A DNA stretch of 64,000 nucleotides from contig NZ_CP086120.1 in assembly GCF_021216675.1 (NCBI RefSeq), positions 558,001-622,000 of the forward strand, given 5' to 3'. This document shows positions 45,865 through 54,723 of this stretch, in pieces (positions within the stretch are counted from its first letter, which is position 1; every line of letters starts with the position of its first letter). Source of the stretch: Streptomyces gobiensis (GTDB lineage Bacteria > Actinomycetota > Actinomycetes > Streptomycetales > Streptomycetaceae). The position numbers were made by a program, and so were the translations under genes. Under the pieces are notes generated by a model that had not been told where the DNA came from, searched no databases, and worked only from the letters and a program-made list of their open reading frames with translations.

Positions 45865-46106
45865 GCACTACCGAACTTGCCTGGTCCAAGAGCAGCTACA
45901 GCGGCAGCTCGGGCGACAGCTGCGTGGAGGTGGCCATGGCCTGGCACAAGTCCACCCGCAGCGGCAGCGAGGGCGACAGCTGTGTCGAGGTCGCCGCCTG
46001 CCCCTGCACTGTCCACGTACGGGACTCCAAAGACACCGCCATGCCTGGGCTGTCCCTCTCCCCGGCCGCGTGGACCGCGTTCATCAACCACACGGCAGGT
46101 AGCTGA
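45861..46106 (+). CDS. DUF397 protein with duplicated core motif
   Basis: 81 residues, translationally coupled to the XRE gene by ATGA. DUF397 proteins are small acidic partners of the XRE regulator. Here the characteristic WxKSSxSGxxGDSCVEVA block occurs twice in tandem (AWSKSSYSGSSGDSCVEVA then AWHKSTRSGSEGDSCVEVA), followed by a single HVRDSKDTAMPGLSLSP tail. This internal duplication is not usual for the family. Confidence 0.9.
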   Translation: MSTTELAWSKSSYSGSSGDSCVEVAMAWHKSTRSGSEGDSCVEVAACPCTVHVRDSKDTAMPGLSLSPAAWTAFINHTAGS

Positions 46107-46156
46107 CTCCGAGGTGCATGCCCTTACCGGCCAGGCCGGTAGGGGCAACCCCCTGA

Positions 46157-49100
46157 TCACCCGCGCTCGCGCTGCGACGGCACCCGCTCACCCCGGTCGA
46201 CGGCCCGCTTGAGCCGCGCCGAAAACACGGCGTGCGCCTCACGCATCTCCCGCTCCCGGTCGGCCTTGTAGAAGTCGGCGGTGTATCCGGAAGGCGGAGT
46301 GTCCCGCTCGCCCTTCTGAAAGGCGAGGAAGTCGGCAAAGTCCTGCTTGGTCTGGCCGTAACCGTAGGCGCGCGGGTCCTCGGCGAGCTTACGGCCCTTG
46401 GTATCGAACCACATCCGTGACTCGCGGTCGGAGAGGATTGGGTAGCGCGATTTGTAGATCGCAGCAAGCTGGTCAGCGCTCAGCCCGAGCCAGACGGCGA
46501 CCAGCGCGTCCAGCTCCACGAGCGCCGCCCGGCGCTCGTACTCAGTGCGGAGCGGAGTGCCGTACTCCCAAGTTGGCTTGAGGTACCCGGCTAGCGGAGC
46601 GAGCTCGGGCCAGTCCACAGCCCACTCCTCATATCCGGGCCAGTGGGACTCATACAGCTCAGCCCAGAGGGAGGCGTAAGCGTCGCTGAGACAGTTCAGC
46701 CGGAGGCTGCGTAGAAGCAGCGGCCCGGAGAGAGGGTGTTGCGGATCGGCAGCTGGCATCTTTTTCGCCTCGGCGACTAGAAGATTAGAGCGACCGGCGA
46801 TCCGGACGAGATAGTCCATGGGCAGGGAAGCCCAGAAGCCAGCGTTGAGTGATGTCTCCCTGTTGTCCCGCAGCGCCATGGAGTATACGCCGTCTACATG
46901 CGCGGGCCCCGGAGGAACGAGTGCCGCGAAGAGGCTACGTTCGGTGTTGAAGGCGACCATCCGCCGCCACGCCAACCGGTAGAACTCAGTGTACGGGCGC
47001 GTGAGCCACATTCTCCGATGTAGCAGCTCCTGCTGCGCCTCCTCTGCCAGCCGAAGTTCCTCTTCCGATAGGAACTCGGCTCGCCTTTCCCAGTCTTCGT
47101 CGGACGGCTCCCAATCACTCTCCGAGCGGGCGTAATCTAGCCACCGGTCCTGAGCCAGGCGAAACCGGTCCGGTGAGCATGATTCCGGCCTTACGTAGTT
47201 GCCGCGCGGTACTATGTCAGGTGGGAGATCCGTAAGATCAAAGCTAGTCCAATCGTGGTTCCCTTGACAGGGAACGTTGGGCTGCTTGCTGATTGGTGTC
47301 CCGAGGCCGAAGTGTGGCCCTTGCAGTACAAGCCCACCGAGCGTCCTCGGCTGGGAACTACGCCAGCCGATATAACCGTTCTCTTTACCCATCTTCTCGT
47401 GATAACCCGAGGTGATCTGCGGTTTCCTCTCCCCCAGCCGGGTCTCCACAGTCGACAGCGCCGTAATGGCTCCCTGCTCTGCTGTCGTCACCGGCTGTAG
47501 CAAGGCAGCCTCTGAAGGAGCTACACCGGTATCTCCTGTGAGTGCCTGCCACTCAGCCAGCTGCACCACGTCAACCTCGATCACTCGCGCACGATGCGGA
47601 CGAAGATCCCAGCGGCCCTCATGCCTCATACCAGGAACTTCGCCGTGTCCATCATGGTCCAGGGATGCGATAACAGGGTCCACACCATGCAAGCGGCTCA
47701 AGTTAGCGAACCGAATATCCGGCCGAGGAACTCCATAGATGTGCACTCCAAACTCGATGGTGTGCGCTGCTTCAAAAGCCCAATTTCGCTCGTTGACGAA
47801 TCCGACATGGAGACGCAATCGCGGATACACGGCCGCTCGAATTCTGCCGGTCTTGATTCCTCCCAAGTGGGTGTCTGGGTGAACAAGCCCCGCTACAGCT
47901 TCAGGTCCCAGGTTTCCCCACACCCGGCACATGAACGCCCGGTACAGGTCGGGCTGGGTCCCCCTCAACACGGGGTAGGCCACGGGCGAGCTGAGCAGTT
48001 CCACCAAGCCAGCGTTGACCACAAGCTCACCCAGGAAGTAATACAGCGCCCCTGCGTCCGCCAGAACTTCCCCCTTCCTCTCCCGGAACTCCGCCACGCT
48101 CGGCTTCTCCGCGAGCTTGAACCATGGGTCGCGTTCCGCGAGGACCGTGTCCTCCTCCCATCTCGGGCGCACCCACGGCGGATTCCCGACCTGGAGGTCG
48201 AACCCGCCGCCCTCCCCCGCGAAGACATGTGCGAACTGGAGCTCCCAGTGGAAGAAGCCCAGGCCGCCTTCCGTCTGCTTGCCGCCCTCGTTCGCCCCGG
48301 CGATGTCCTCGACCACGGCCAGCCAGGGAAAGCGCTCGTGCAACTTCAGGGCGGAGTCCATGCCCATCAGCCCCGGCAGCTGGTCCTCGTAATCGGACAG
48401 CGCCTCCAGCGTCGTAAAGCGCTCGATGAGCGAGTCCTCCGGGACGTCCGAGCCGCCCAGCACCGCCTCGGCGAAGTCAATCCAGTCGTCCAGGTCCTTC
48501 AGCGGGATGACCGAGCGGCGTATATCCACGATCTGCGCCTTGCGCGTGCCCGTCTTGCGCTGGGGCTTCACCTTCGGCGTGGGGAGGCCAAGCTGTTCGC
48601 CCGCACCGTCGTCGAACAGGGCGGACTGTTCCGCGAGCTGGTCGGCGGGGCCCGGGCGGTTCACCGGCTCCGGCGCGGCGTCTTCGTCCTCCTCGTACTC
48701 CGGCGCGGAGCCGTCGACGAGCCCCACCGCGTCCAGGGGCCAGAACCACAGCGCGCACCACGCATCCATCAGCGTCTTCAGCCGCCAGTACGGCGCCCCC
48801 ACGGCCAGCAGGTCGTCCAGTACCTTGTTCTTGTCGACGGCCGTCCCCGGGTGGTCGAGCCAGTCCGCTCCCCATACGTCCACGCGGCGCGAGATGTCCC
48901 GCTCGGAGAGCTGGAGGCGCTGCGCCACCAGTCCCCACAGGAACTCCGCCCGCCGGGCAACCCCTTGGAGCCGGTCCAGCTGGCTGCCGCGCCTCTCACC
49001 CCGCTTCCGTTTCGCGCTCGGCGCCTTCTGAATGCCCCTGCGCCATGCCTTGAGCGCGGCGGTCTCCTCCGGGGCGAGGTCCCGTGCTTCCCGCTCTCCC

Positions 49101-51511
49101 GCGACCGCGCCCCAGCCGCTCGCCGGGAGCAGGAAGTGGTGCACGGCCCCGTCCGGAAAGGCGCCCTGCCGGAACGGAAGCTCCGTCGGCGCCAGGGCGT
49201 CCTTCTTCCGTAGCCATGCCCCGCCCGCGAGCGCGTCCGCCTCGTACACCCGGCGTCCGGCGCCGATCAGGGAGTTGCCGCGCCGCAGGTGCAGGCCGTA
49301 CCAGGGGGCCTTCATGCCCGGGTGCATGGTGTTGAGCCACAGCGAGACTTCAGCCAACTCCACCGCCGTGGCGTTGAGGTCGACGCCGTACGCGTTGTGC
49401 AGGGCGATATACGCCTTCGCCTTCTGGAGCTCGTGCTGCCGCTCCTCCGGGTCGATGCGGGCGCCCAGTTCCCGCTCCCGCCGCCGTAGGTACTCGGCGG
49501 CGACCTGGTTGATGGCCTCGTTGAGGAACGCGCCCGAGCCCAGCGCGGGCTCGCAGATCGTCCACTCCAGCAGCTCCCGCGCGGGCGTATCCGGCGTCAG
49601 CCGCTCCCGCAGGGCCAGCTCCACGGTCACCTGGGTCAGGGACTCCGGGGTGTAGTACGAGGCGGAGGTCTGCCGGTCCCGGCCCAGGCGGTAGACGAAC
49701 GAACCGCGCTCGTAGCGTATGGGCTCCTCCGCGCCGGTCTCCTCGTTCCGTCGACGTACGAAGACCTCATCGGGATACTGACCGGCCCGCTTGACGGGCA
49801 CCATCCAGCTGCCGCCGGACGGGTCGCCGTCCTTGGCGACCTCGTAGAGGTCCTGGTCGGCGATGAAGCCGGTGTAGGACATCAGGCCCTCGTACACCGC
49901 GCCCAGCTGGTTGATGCCAAGCTGGGCGTAGGAGATGAAGCCGCCGCGCTGGCCCCGCTTGCCCTTCGTCAGCATGAGGCGGCGCAGCACTTGGTGCAGC
50001 ACCTCGTTGCGCAGCCGGGTGTCGTAGAACTCCGCGCATCTCGGGCCGATGAGCTCGATGGACTTCGCCGCGAACAGCTCCGAACGCAGCGGTTCGAAGC
50101 GCAGCCCCGTATCGGCACTGCGGGCCGCGCGCCGGGTGCGCTCGGCCTCCCGCAGCCGCGCCGCGTGCTCCGCCTCGGTGATCTGCCCTTCCGCGAGCAG
50201 CCGGGCCGCCTCAGCCTCGGACTCCCGCGTCGCCCGGTCGGCGGCCTCGGCCTCCCGGTCTTCCTCCTCGGTGCCGTACGGGCGGTGGCCCCGCTCCACC
50301 ATCCGGCACAGCAGGTCGAGGGATTCGTAGAAGTGGAAGCCGCTGCGGGACTGGTCGCCGACCAGGTCGCGCAGGGCGAGCTCGCCGAGGCGCTGGAGGC
50401 CGTAGCCGTCCCCGTATTCGGGGTAGTCGGAGGGGAGGATGCCCAGCTCCGGGCGGGCTTCGGCGTAGAGGAGGAAGAGGATGCGGTAGACGTACCGCAG
50501 GGACTCGCGGGTCAGCTGCTTGGCCAGCAGCTTTGGTTCGTCGATCTCCTCCAAGCGCGCGCCCTGTTCCCGCAGACGTGCCAGCACCTCGCCCGCGATG
50601 AGCTCGACGGAGGTGCGTACGCCCTCCCGTAGCTCTGTCGACACACCCACCGCGTGCTTGGCGGACTTCTCGGCGAGGTCCGCCAGCGGCGCGGTGCCGC
50701 CCTCCTCGGGTACGCGTAACGCGTCGGCGCTGAACAGGGCGGCGATCGTGTCGAGTTCACCGGCCCGTGAATCGTCCATACGGTCCAGGGCCACGTCCAG
50801 GCTGACGGCGAGGTAGCGGCCCTCACCCCAGGTGAGGCGGTCGGCGAGGACGATGACGCCGCCGCAGAGCAGCAGCACATAGCGGGGCGGCTCCTCGGCG
50901 GCGAAGAGGAACGCGGCCATCGCCTTGGCGTCGGCGATCTCCGCGCCGCCTTCCAGCGGCACGGGGTGGAGCAGCGCGCCCGCACTGTCCGGGTCGAGGG
51001 CGGCGTCGGGCTGGGCGGTCCAGCCGCAGCTCACGGCGGTGATGCCGGGCTCGGCGTGGGCGACGCGGACCTCGTGGGCACGGTCGGCGTGGTGGACGGT
51101 GAGGGTGTGTTCCTGGGGCTGGCCGAGTTCACTCCCGTAACCCAGGGCGCCCAAGATGGCGGCGTCCAGGCGGGCGCGCCGTTCCACCCAGTCCGAGGGC
51201 AGGGGTGCGGCCGGGTCCTCCGCCCGTTCCTCAGCCACCTGCGCGAAGGCGGCGCGGTCGGCGAAGTAAGGGGTGCGCAAGGAGCGCAGGCCCTGGCGCG
51301 GGGTGCGGTCGGGCTCGGGGACCGTCTTGGGGTCCTCGCCCGCGCGCTCGACCTCGGCGACGGCCTTCTCGTAGGCCCGTTTCCGCTCGGTCTCGGTCGC
51401 TGTCCACCGGCTGAGCAGCCCGCCGGTGGCCTTGAGGTCCTTGGGCAGGACCTCGGCCAGGTAATGCGCCGAGAGATAGTCCCCGTGGTTGACGAGGGAG
51501 TCGTAACTCAA
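46157..51511 (-). CDS. Large Eco57I-type N6-adenine DNA methyltransferase (DrmMI/PglX-like)
   Basis: 1784 residues from TTG at 51511. Residues ~1-600 are a mostly helical region typical of large BREX/DISARM/IIG-type methylases. The methylase core follows: SASYYTPESLT (~617), motif I CEPALGSGAFLNE (~649) and catalytic motif IV NPPWVR (~1108). The C-terminal ~650 residues would recognise the target; bases ~46.8-48.0 kb of this part look lower in GC than the flanks, as expected of an exchanged recognition region. One TTA codon lies at 50717-50719. It is 63 bp downstream of the SNF2 helicase gene, most likely one operon. Confidence 0.9.
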   Translation of the reverse strand: MSYDSLVNHGDYLSAHYLAEVLPKDLKATGGLLSRWTATETERKRAYEKAVAEVERAGEDPKTVPEPDRTPRQGLRSLRTPYFADRAAFAQVAEERAEDPAAPLPSDWVERRARLDAAILGALGYGSELGQPQEHTLTVHHADRAHEVRVAHAEPGITAVSCGWTAQPDAALDPDSAGALLHPVPLEGGAEIADAKAMAAFLFAAEEPPRYVLLLCGGVIVLADRLTWGEGRYLAVSLDVALDRMDDSRAGELDTIAALFSADALRVPEEGGTAPLADLAEKSAKHAVGVSTELREGVRTSVELIAGEVLARLREQGARLEEIDEPKLLAKQLTRESLRYVYRILFLLYAEARPELGILPSDYPEYGDGYGLQRLGELALRDLVGDQSRSGFHFYESLDLLCRMVERGHRPYGTEEEDREAEAADRATRESEAEAARLLAEGQITEAEHAARLREAERTRRAARSADTGLRFEPLRSELFAAKSIELIGPRCAEFYDTRLRNEVLHQVLRRLMLTKGKRGQRGGFISYAQLGINQLGAVYEGLMSYTGFIADQDLYEVAKDGDPSGGSWMVPVKRAGQYPDEVFVRRRNEETGAEEPIRYERGSFVYRLGRDRQTSASYYTPESLTQVTVELALRERLTPDTPARELLEWTICEPALGSGAFLNEAINQVAAEYLRRRERELGARIDPEERQHELQKAKAYIALHNAYGVDLNATAVELAEVSLWLNTMHPGMKAPWYGLHLRRGNSLIGAGRRVYEADALAGGAWLRKKDALAPTELPFRQGAFPDGAVHHFLLPASGWGAVAGEREARDLAPEETAALKAWRRGIQKAPSAKRKRGERRGSQLDRLQGVARRAEFLWGLVAQRLQLSERDISRRVDVWGADWLDHPGTAVDKNKVLDDLLAVGAPYWRLKTLMDAWCALWFWPLDAVGLVDGSAPEYEEDEDAAPEPVNRPGPADQLAEQSALFDDGAGEQLGLPTPKVKPQRKTGTRKAQIVDIRRSVIPLKDLDDWIDFAEAVLGGSDVPEDSLIERFTTLEALSDYEDQLPGLMGMDSALKLHERFPWLAVVEDIAGANEGGKQTEGGLGFFHWELQFAHVFAGEGGGFDLQVGNPPWVRPRWEEDTVLAERDPWFKLAEKPSVAEFRERKGEVLADAGALYYFLGELVVNAGLVELLSSPVAYPVLRGTQPDLYRAFMCRVWGNLGPEAVAGLVHPDTHLGGIKTGRIRAAVYPRLRLHVGFVNERNWAFEAAHTIEFGVHIYGVPRPDIRFANLSRLHGVDPVIASLDHDGHGEVPGMRHEGRWDLRPHRARVIEVDVVQLAEWQALTGDTGVAPSEAALLQPVTTAEQGAITALSTVETRLGERKPQITSGYHEKMGKENGYIGWRSSQPRTLGGLVLQGPHFGLGTPISKQPNVPCQGNHDWTSFDLTDLPPDIVPRGNYVRPESCSPDRFRLAQDRWLDYARSESDWEPSDEDWERRAEFLSEEELRLAEEAQQELLHRRMWLTRPYTEFYRLAWRRMVAFNTERSLFAALVPPGPAHVDGVYSMALRDNRETSLNAGFWASLPMDYLVRIAGRSNLLVAEAKKMPAADPQHPLSGPLLLRSLRLNCLSDAYASLWAELYESHWPGYEEWAVDWPELAPLAGYLKPTWEYGTPLRTEYERRAALVELDALVAVWLGLSADQLAAIYKSRYPILSDRESRMWFDTKGRKLAEDPRAYGYGQTKQDFADFLAFQKGERDTPPSGYTADFYKADREREMREAHAVFSARLKRAVDRGERVPSQRERG

Positions 51512-51574
51512 TGCTGGAGCCTTCTTACGCGGTCATACGCCCTCGGAGGGGGCGGAGGGGACGGGGCAGGCAGA

Positions 51575-54500
51575 TCAGGGCCGGTCGAGGACGGCGAGGA
51601 CGCGGATCAGCGGATCGCCGGTCGTCTCCAGCTGGTCGACGAGGCGGGCCTGCCCCCGGCGGGTGCTCTCCACTTGCCGTTCCTTACGGGCCGGGGAGCC
51701 GGTCGGGAGGGCGTACTGGTGCCACTCCTTGAGCCGGTCACGGTAGGCGTCCAGGGGCTCGCGGATGCGTTCGGCCCATGCGTCGCGGCGTACGACGAGG
51801 TGTTCCCGGGCTACGGCCACAGCGGCGGGGACCAGCTCCTGCAGGGACGGCAGATCGCGGGGGCGCCCGGTGGCGGTCATGCCGGGGCCGACCCCGGCCG
51901 CCGCCAGCGCCTCCTCCATGGGCTCCACCCTGCCGTCCGCCGGGAGGCCGCTCACCGCGATCCACTCAACCACCGTGGGGCGGCCGAGGCCGTTGGCGTA
52001 GAGGCCCTGCAGCAGAAACACCGGGCCGTCGACGTGCGGTGAGGTCAGCACCGGGGCCTCCTGGCGGCCGAAGCGCACCAGCACCTTGTCGGTGAGCCAC
52101 TCCACCACCGGGTGGATGTCGGTGACGTAGGAGACCCGGGGCCAGTTGGTCGTGCTGCTGTCGCGGGCCTCGGTGAGCTTCCGGCTGGCAAGCGCGCGGT
52201 CGAAGGTGAGCGTCAGCCGCTCGGCTACGCCCTGTTCCTTGAGATAGTCGTCGGGGAGGGCCTTGAGCCGCTGTCTCAGATCCGGCGCCTTTGCTGGGGC
52301 GAGGGAGAGGTAGTCGCCGCCGAGTGGGTCGGTGTCGCGGGTCAGGCCGACGGATTCCCCGGGCCGGTCGTCGTACACCTCGGCGAGGGCGGCGTCGACG
52401 AAGGCGGCGGTGTCGCCGCCGAAGAGGCTGGGGACGCGGGCACGCCGGGGCGGCTCATGGCCGCCGCCCGGCACGACGCGCGTGTCGAACTGGCCGAAGA
52501 GATCGGCGAAGGGGTCCTCGGCGGCCGGTGCCTGGGCGTAGTGCTCCTCCACGGTCTTACCGGCGATCAGGTCGCGGGTCAGCCGCTCTTCCTCCCTCTC
52601 GGCGCGGTAGAAACCGGTCTCCCCCTCGACCGAGCCGTGCACCAGATACGCCTCCTCCTCACGGCGCAGTACCTTCTCGGCGACGGCGCGGTCGTCGCGG
52701 GCGCCGGGCACTTGGGAGGTGATCAGCAGGGCGCAGAACCGGGGCTGGTGCCTCTGGCCGTAGCGGTCGATACGCCCGTTGCGCTGCTCGATTCGGACCA
52801 ATGACCAGGGAATATCGAAGTGTATGAGGTCGTGGCACTGGTGGTGGAAGTTGACGCCCTCGGAGGCGATGTCTCCGGTGAACAGCAGCCGGACCGGGTC
52901 CTCGGCGAGCTCGAACGCGCGGACGGTCTTCTGCTGCTCCTGGTCGCTGAGGCCGCCGTGCAGAATCCGCACCGGGCGCCGCCGCTCGTCCTGGTCGACG
53001 TAGGGTCTGCCGGGCTCATGCTTGGTGAAACCCAGCCGGGCGGGGACCACTTCGGCCAGCCACTTGAGGGTGGGTATCCGCTCGGAGAAGATCACAGCAC
53101 GGGTGCTGGAGCGGGGGCCGACGCCTATCTCTTTGAGCTTGTCGACGAGCGCGTCGAGCTTCGCCGCGTCACCGGGCGCGCTGCCGTCGCCCATCGACGC
53201 GACCAGAGCGCCGAGCCGGTCCAGCGCCTGCCGCTCGGGGGCGAGGGCCTCGGCGTCGCCGTCGCGCCCCCTCTCCCGGAGCTGAGCGGCCTTCTTCCGC
53301 AGGCTGGTCTGCCGGGCCCGTACCGTCTCGCCCAATGCCATGTGCGAGGAGAGGAAGGACTTGAGCAGCTGGTAGGCGAAGAGGCGGTCTCGGGTGACGG
53401 ACTGGCGGTCCTCGTCGGCCGTGCCGAACTCGATGCTGTCGGCCGCCGCCGCTTCTGGAATCCAGTGCCCCGTCAGCTCCTTGAAGATCCGCTCCTCCGC
53501 TGCCGTGGCGGGGCAGTAGCGCGAGTCGGTTGGGCCACGGTCCGCCCATTCGGTGCCCACCTGATCCCGTACCTCAGGGCTGATCTTGGTGCGGCGGATA
53601 AACAGGTGCCGCAGGTCCTTCTCCGGGTCGTACGTGTTCGGGTCGGCGATGGTCGTCGGGTCGAGGAGCGAGATCAGGTCGGCGAAGGAAGCGCGGTCGC
53701 CGTTGTGCGGGGTGGCGCTGGCGAGCAGCAGGGCATCGGTGTTCGGGGCGAGGGTCTCGGCCAGGGCCCGGCGCTGGCTACCGGGGTTGATGAGGTTATG
53801 GGACTCGTCGATGACGACCGCGTCCCAGTGGATGCGCTCCAGGTGGTGCCGGTACTGGCCGATGTTCTTGAGCGTGTCGACGGAGATGATGACGCGCTTG
53901 TAGTAGGTGAACGGATTGCGCCCCGCCGGGATATCGCGCTGGATGCGCTGGATACCGAGCGAGTCGAGCCGTACCAGCGGGATGGAGAAGCGGGTCCACA
54001 GCTCGCGCTGGAACTGCTCCAGGATGTGTTCGGGAGTCACCACGAGGAGGCGCTCGCCCCGGCCCCTGCGGATCAACTCAGCCAGGGTGAGCCCGATTTC
54101 TAGCGTTTTGCCCAGTCCTACGACGTCCGCGATGAGGATGCGCGGGCGGAGGTTCTCCATGGAGAGCGCCAGCTCCGCCGGGCGCTGCTGGTAGGTGAGA
54201 GGGTCGACCAGGAAGCGGTCCGGGAGCGCCAGACCCCGCTCGGACTGCGGGAGGGGCGTCTTGCGCAGTACGGCCTCCAGATAGAGGCGGCTGCGGCGGA
54301 AGTGTGGTGAAGAGTCGGCGACGAGCCGGGTGTCCTCCGGTTCGAGTGTCTGGACCGTGTCAATTCCGCTGAAGAAGACAGCCGGTTCGTCTCGTACGAG
54401 CTCCGAGATACCGACGGCATCGATCTTGTAGCCGTCGTGGTCAGTACGGACGGCGTTTTTGACCAGCCATGCCTCGTCCCGTACCCAGATCTGGGCCCCC

Positions 54501-54649
54501 GGCGGAAACCTGTTGTCGCCGGACTCCGGCTGCTCAGCCACCCGTTGCTCCTCCCCGTCCCGCACGCGGATACCCGTACGGCACAACCGTGTGAAGTCTT
54601 TCACGCACAGCCGGTGATGCACCGGCTCAAGCACAAACTCGTATGACAA
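51575..54649 (-). CDS. SNF2/RapA-type helicase (DrmD-like)
   Basis: 1024 residues from TTG at 54649 (AAGG upstream). N-terminal ~150 residues are unassigned. ATPase motifs: DVVGLGKTLE (~176), IDESHNL (~276) and SATPHNG (~313). The helicase C half has IASEGVNFHHQ and QRNGRIDRYGQ (~620-631), the RapA/HepA-type form. The final ~350 residues are helical with acidic stretches. DrmD of class 1 DISARM is a SNF2-type helicase next to an adenine methylase, which is the arrangement seen here. It is the first gene of the methylase operon; the Ser/Thr kinase gene ends 74 bp upstream. Confidence 0.9.
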   Translation of the reverse strand: MSYEFVLEPVHHRLCVKDFTRLCRTGIRVRDGEEQRVAEQPESGDNRFPPGAQIWVRDEAWLVKNAVRTDHDGYKIDAVGISELVRDEPAVFFSGIDTVQTLEPEDTRLVADSSPHFRRSRLYLEAVLRKTPLPQSERGLALPDRFLVDPLTYQQRPAELALSMENLRPRILIADVVGLGKTLEIGLTLAELIRRGRGERLLVVTPEHILEQFQRELWTRFSIPLVRLDSLGIQRIQRDIPAGRNPFTYYKRVIISVDTLKNIGQYRHHLERIHWDAVVIDESHNLINPGSQRRALAETLAPNTDALLLASATPHNGDRASFADLISLLDPTTIADPNTYDPEKDLRHLFIRRTKISPEVRDQVGTEWADRGPTDSRYCPATAAEERIFKELTGHWIPEAAAADSIEFGTADEDRQSVTRDRLFAYQLLKSFLSSHMALGETVRARQTSLRKKAAQLRERGRDGDAEALAPERQALDRLGALVASMGDGSAPGDAAKLDALVDKLKEIGVGPRSSTRAVIFSERIPTLKWLAEVVPARLGFTKHEPGRPYVDQDERRRPVRILHGGLSDQEQQKTVRAFELAEDPVRLLFTGDIASEGVNFHHQCHDLIHFDIPWSLVRIEQRNGRIDRYGQRHQPRFCALLITSQVPGARDDRAVAEKVLRREEEAYLVHGSVEGETGFYRAEREEERLTRDLIAGKTVEEHYAQAPAAEDPFADLFGQFDTRVVPGGGHEPPRRARVPSLFGGDTAAFVDAALAEVYDDRPGESVGLTRDTDPLGGDYLSLAPAKAPDLRQRLKALPDDYLKEQGVAERLTLTFDRALASRKLTEARDSSTTNWPRVSYVTDIHPVVEWLTDKVLVRFGRQEAPVLTSPHVDGPVFLLQGLYANGLGRPTVVEWIAVSGLPADGRVEPMEEALAAAGVGPGMTATGRPRDLPSLQELVPAAVAVAREHLVVRRDAWAERIREPLDAYRDRLKEWHQYALPTGSPARKERQVESTRRGQARLVDQLETTGDPLIRVLAVLDRP

Positions 54650-54723
54650 ATACCTTAAGAATGCTGGCAGTTGGGCCGTTGGGCCGGGCCTAGTACCCGG
54701 CAGCCGCGCCGCGCCTCGCCCGC

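Noticed and set aside
47594..49213. 539-codon plus-strand frame inside the Eco57I methylase
   Set aside because: Antisense shadow of a gene with intact methylase motifs.
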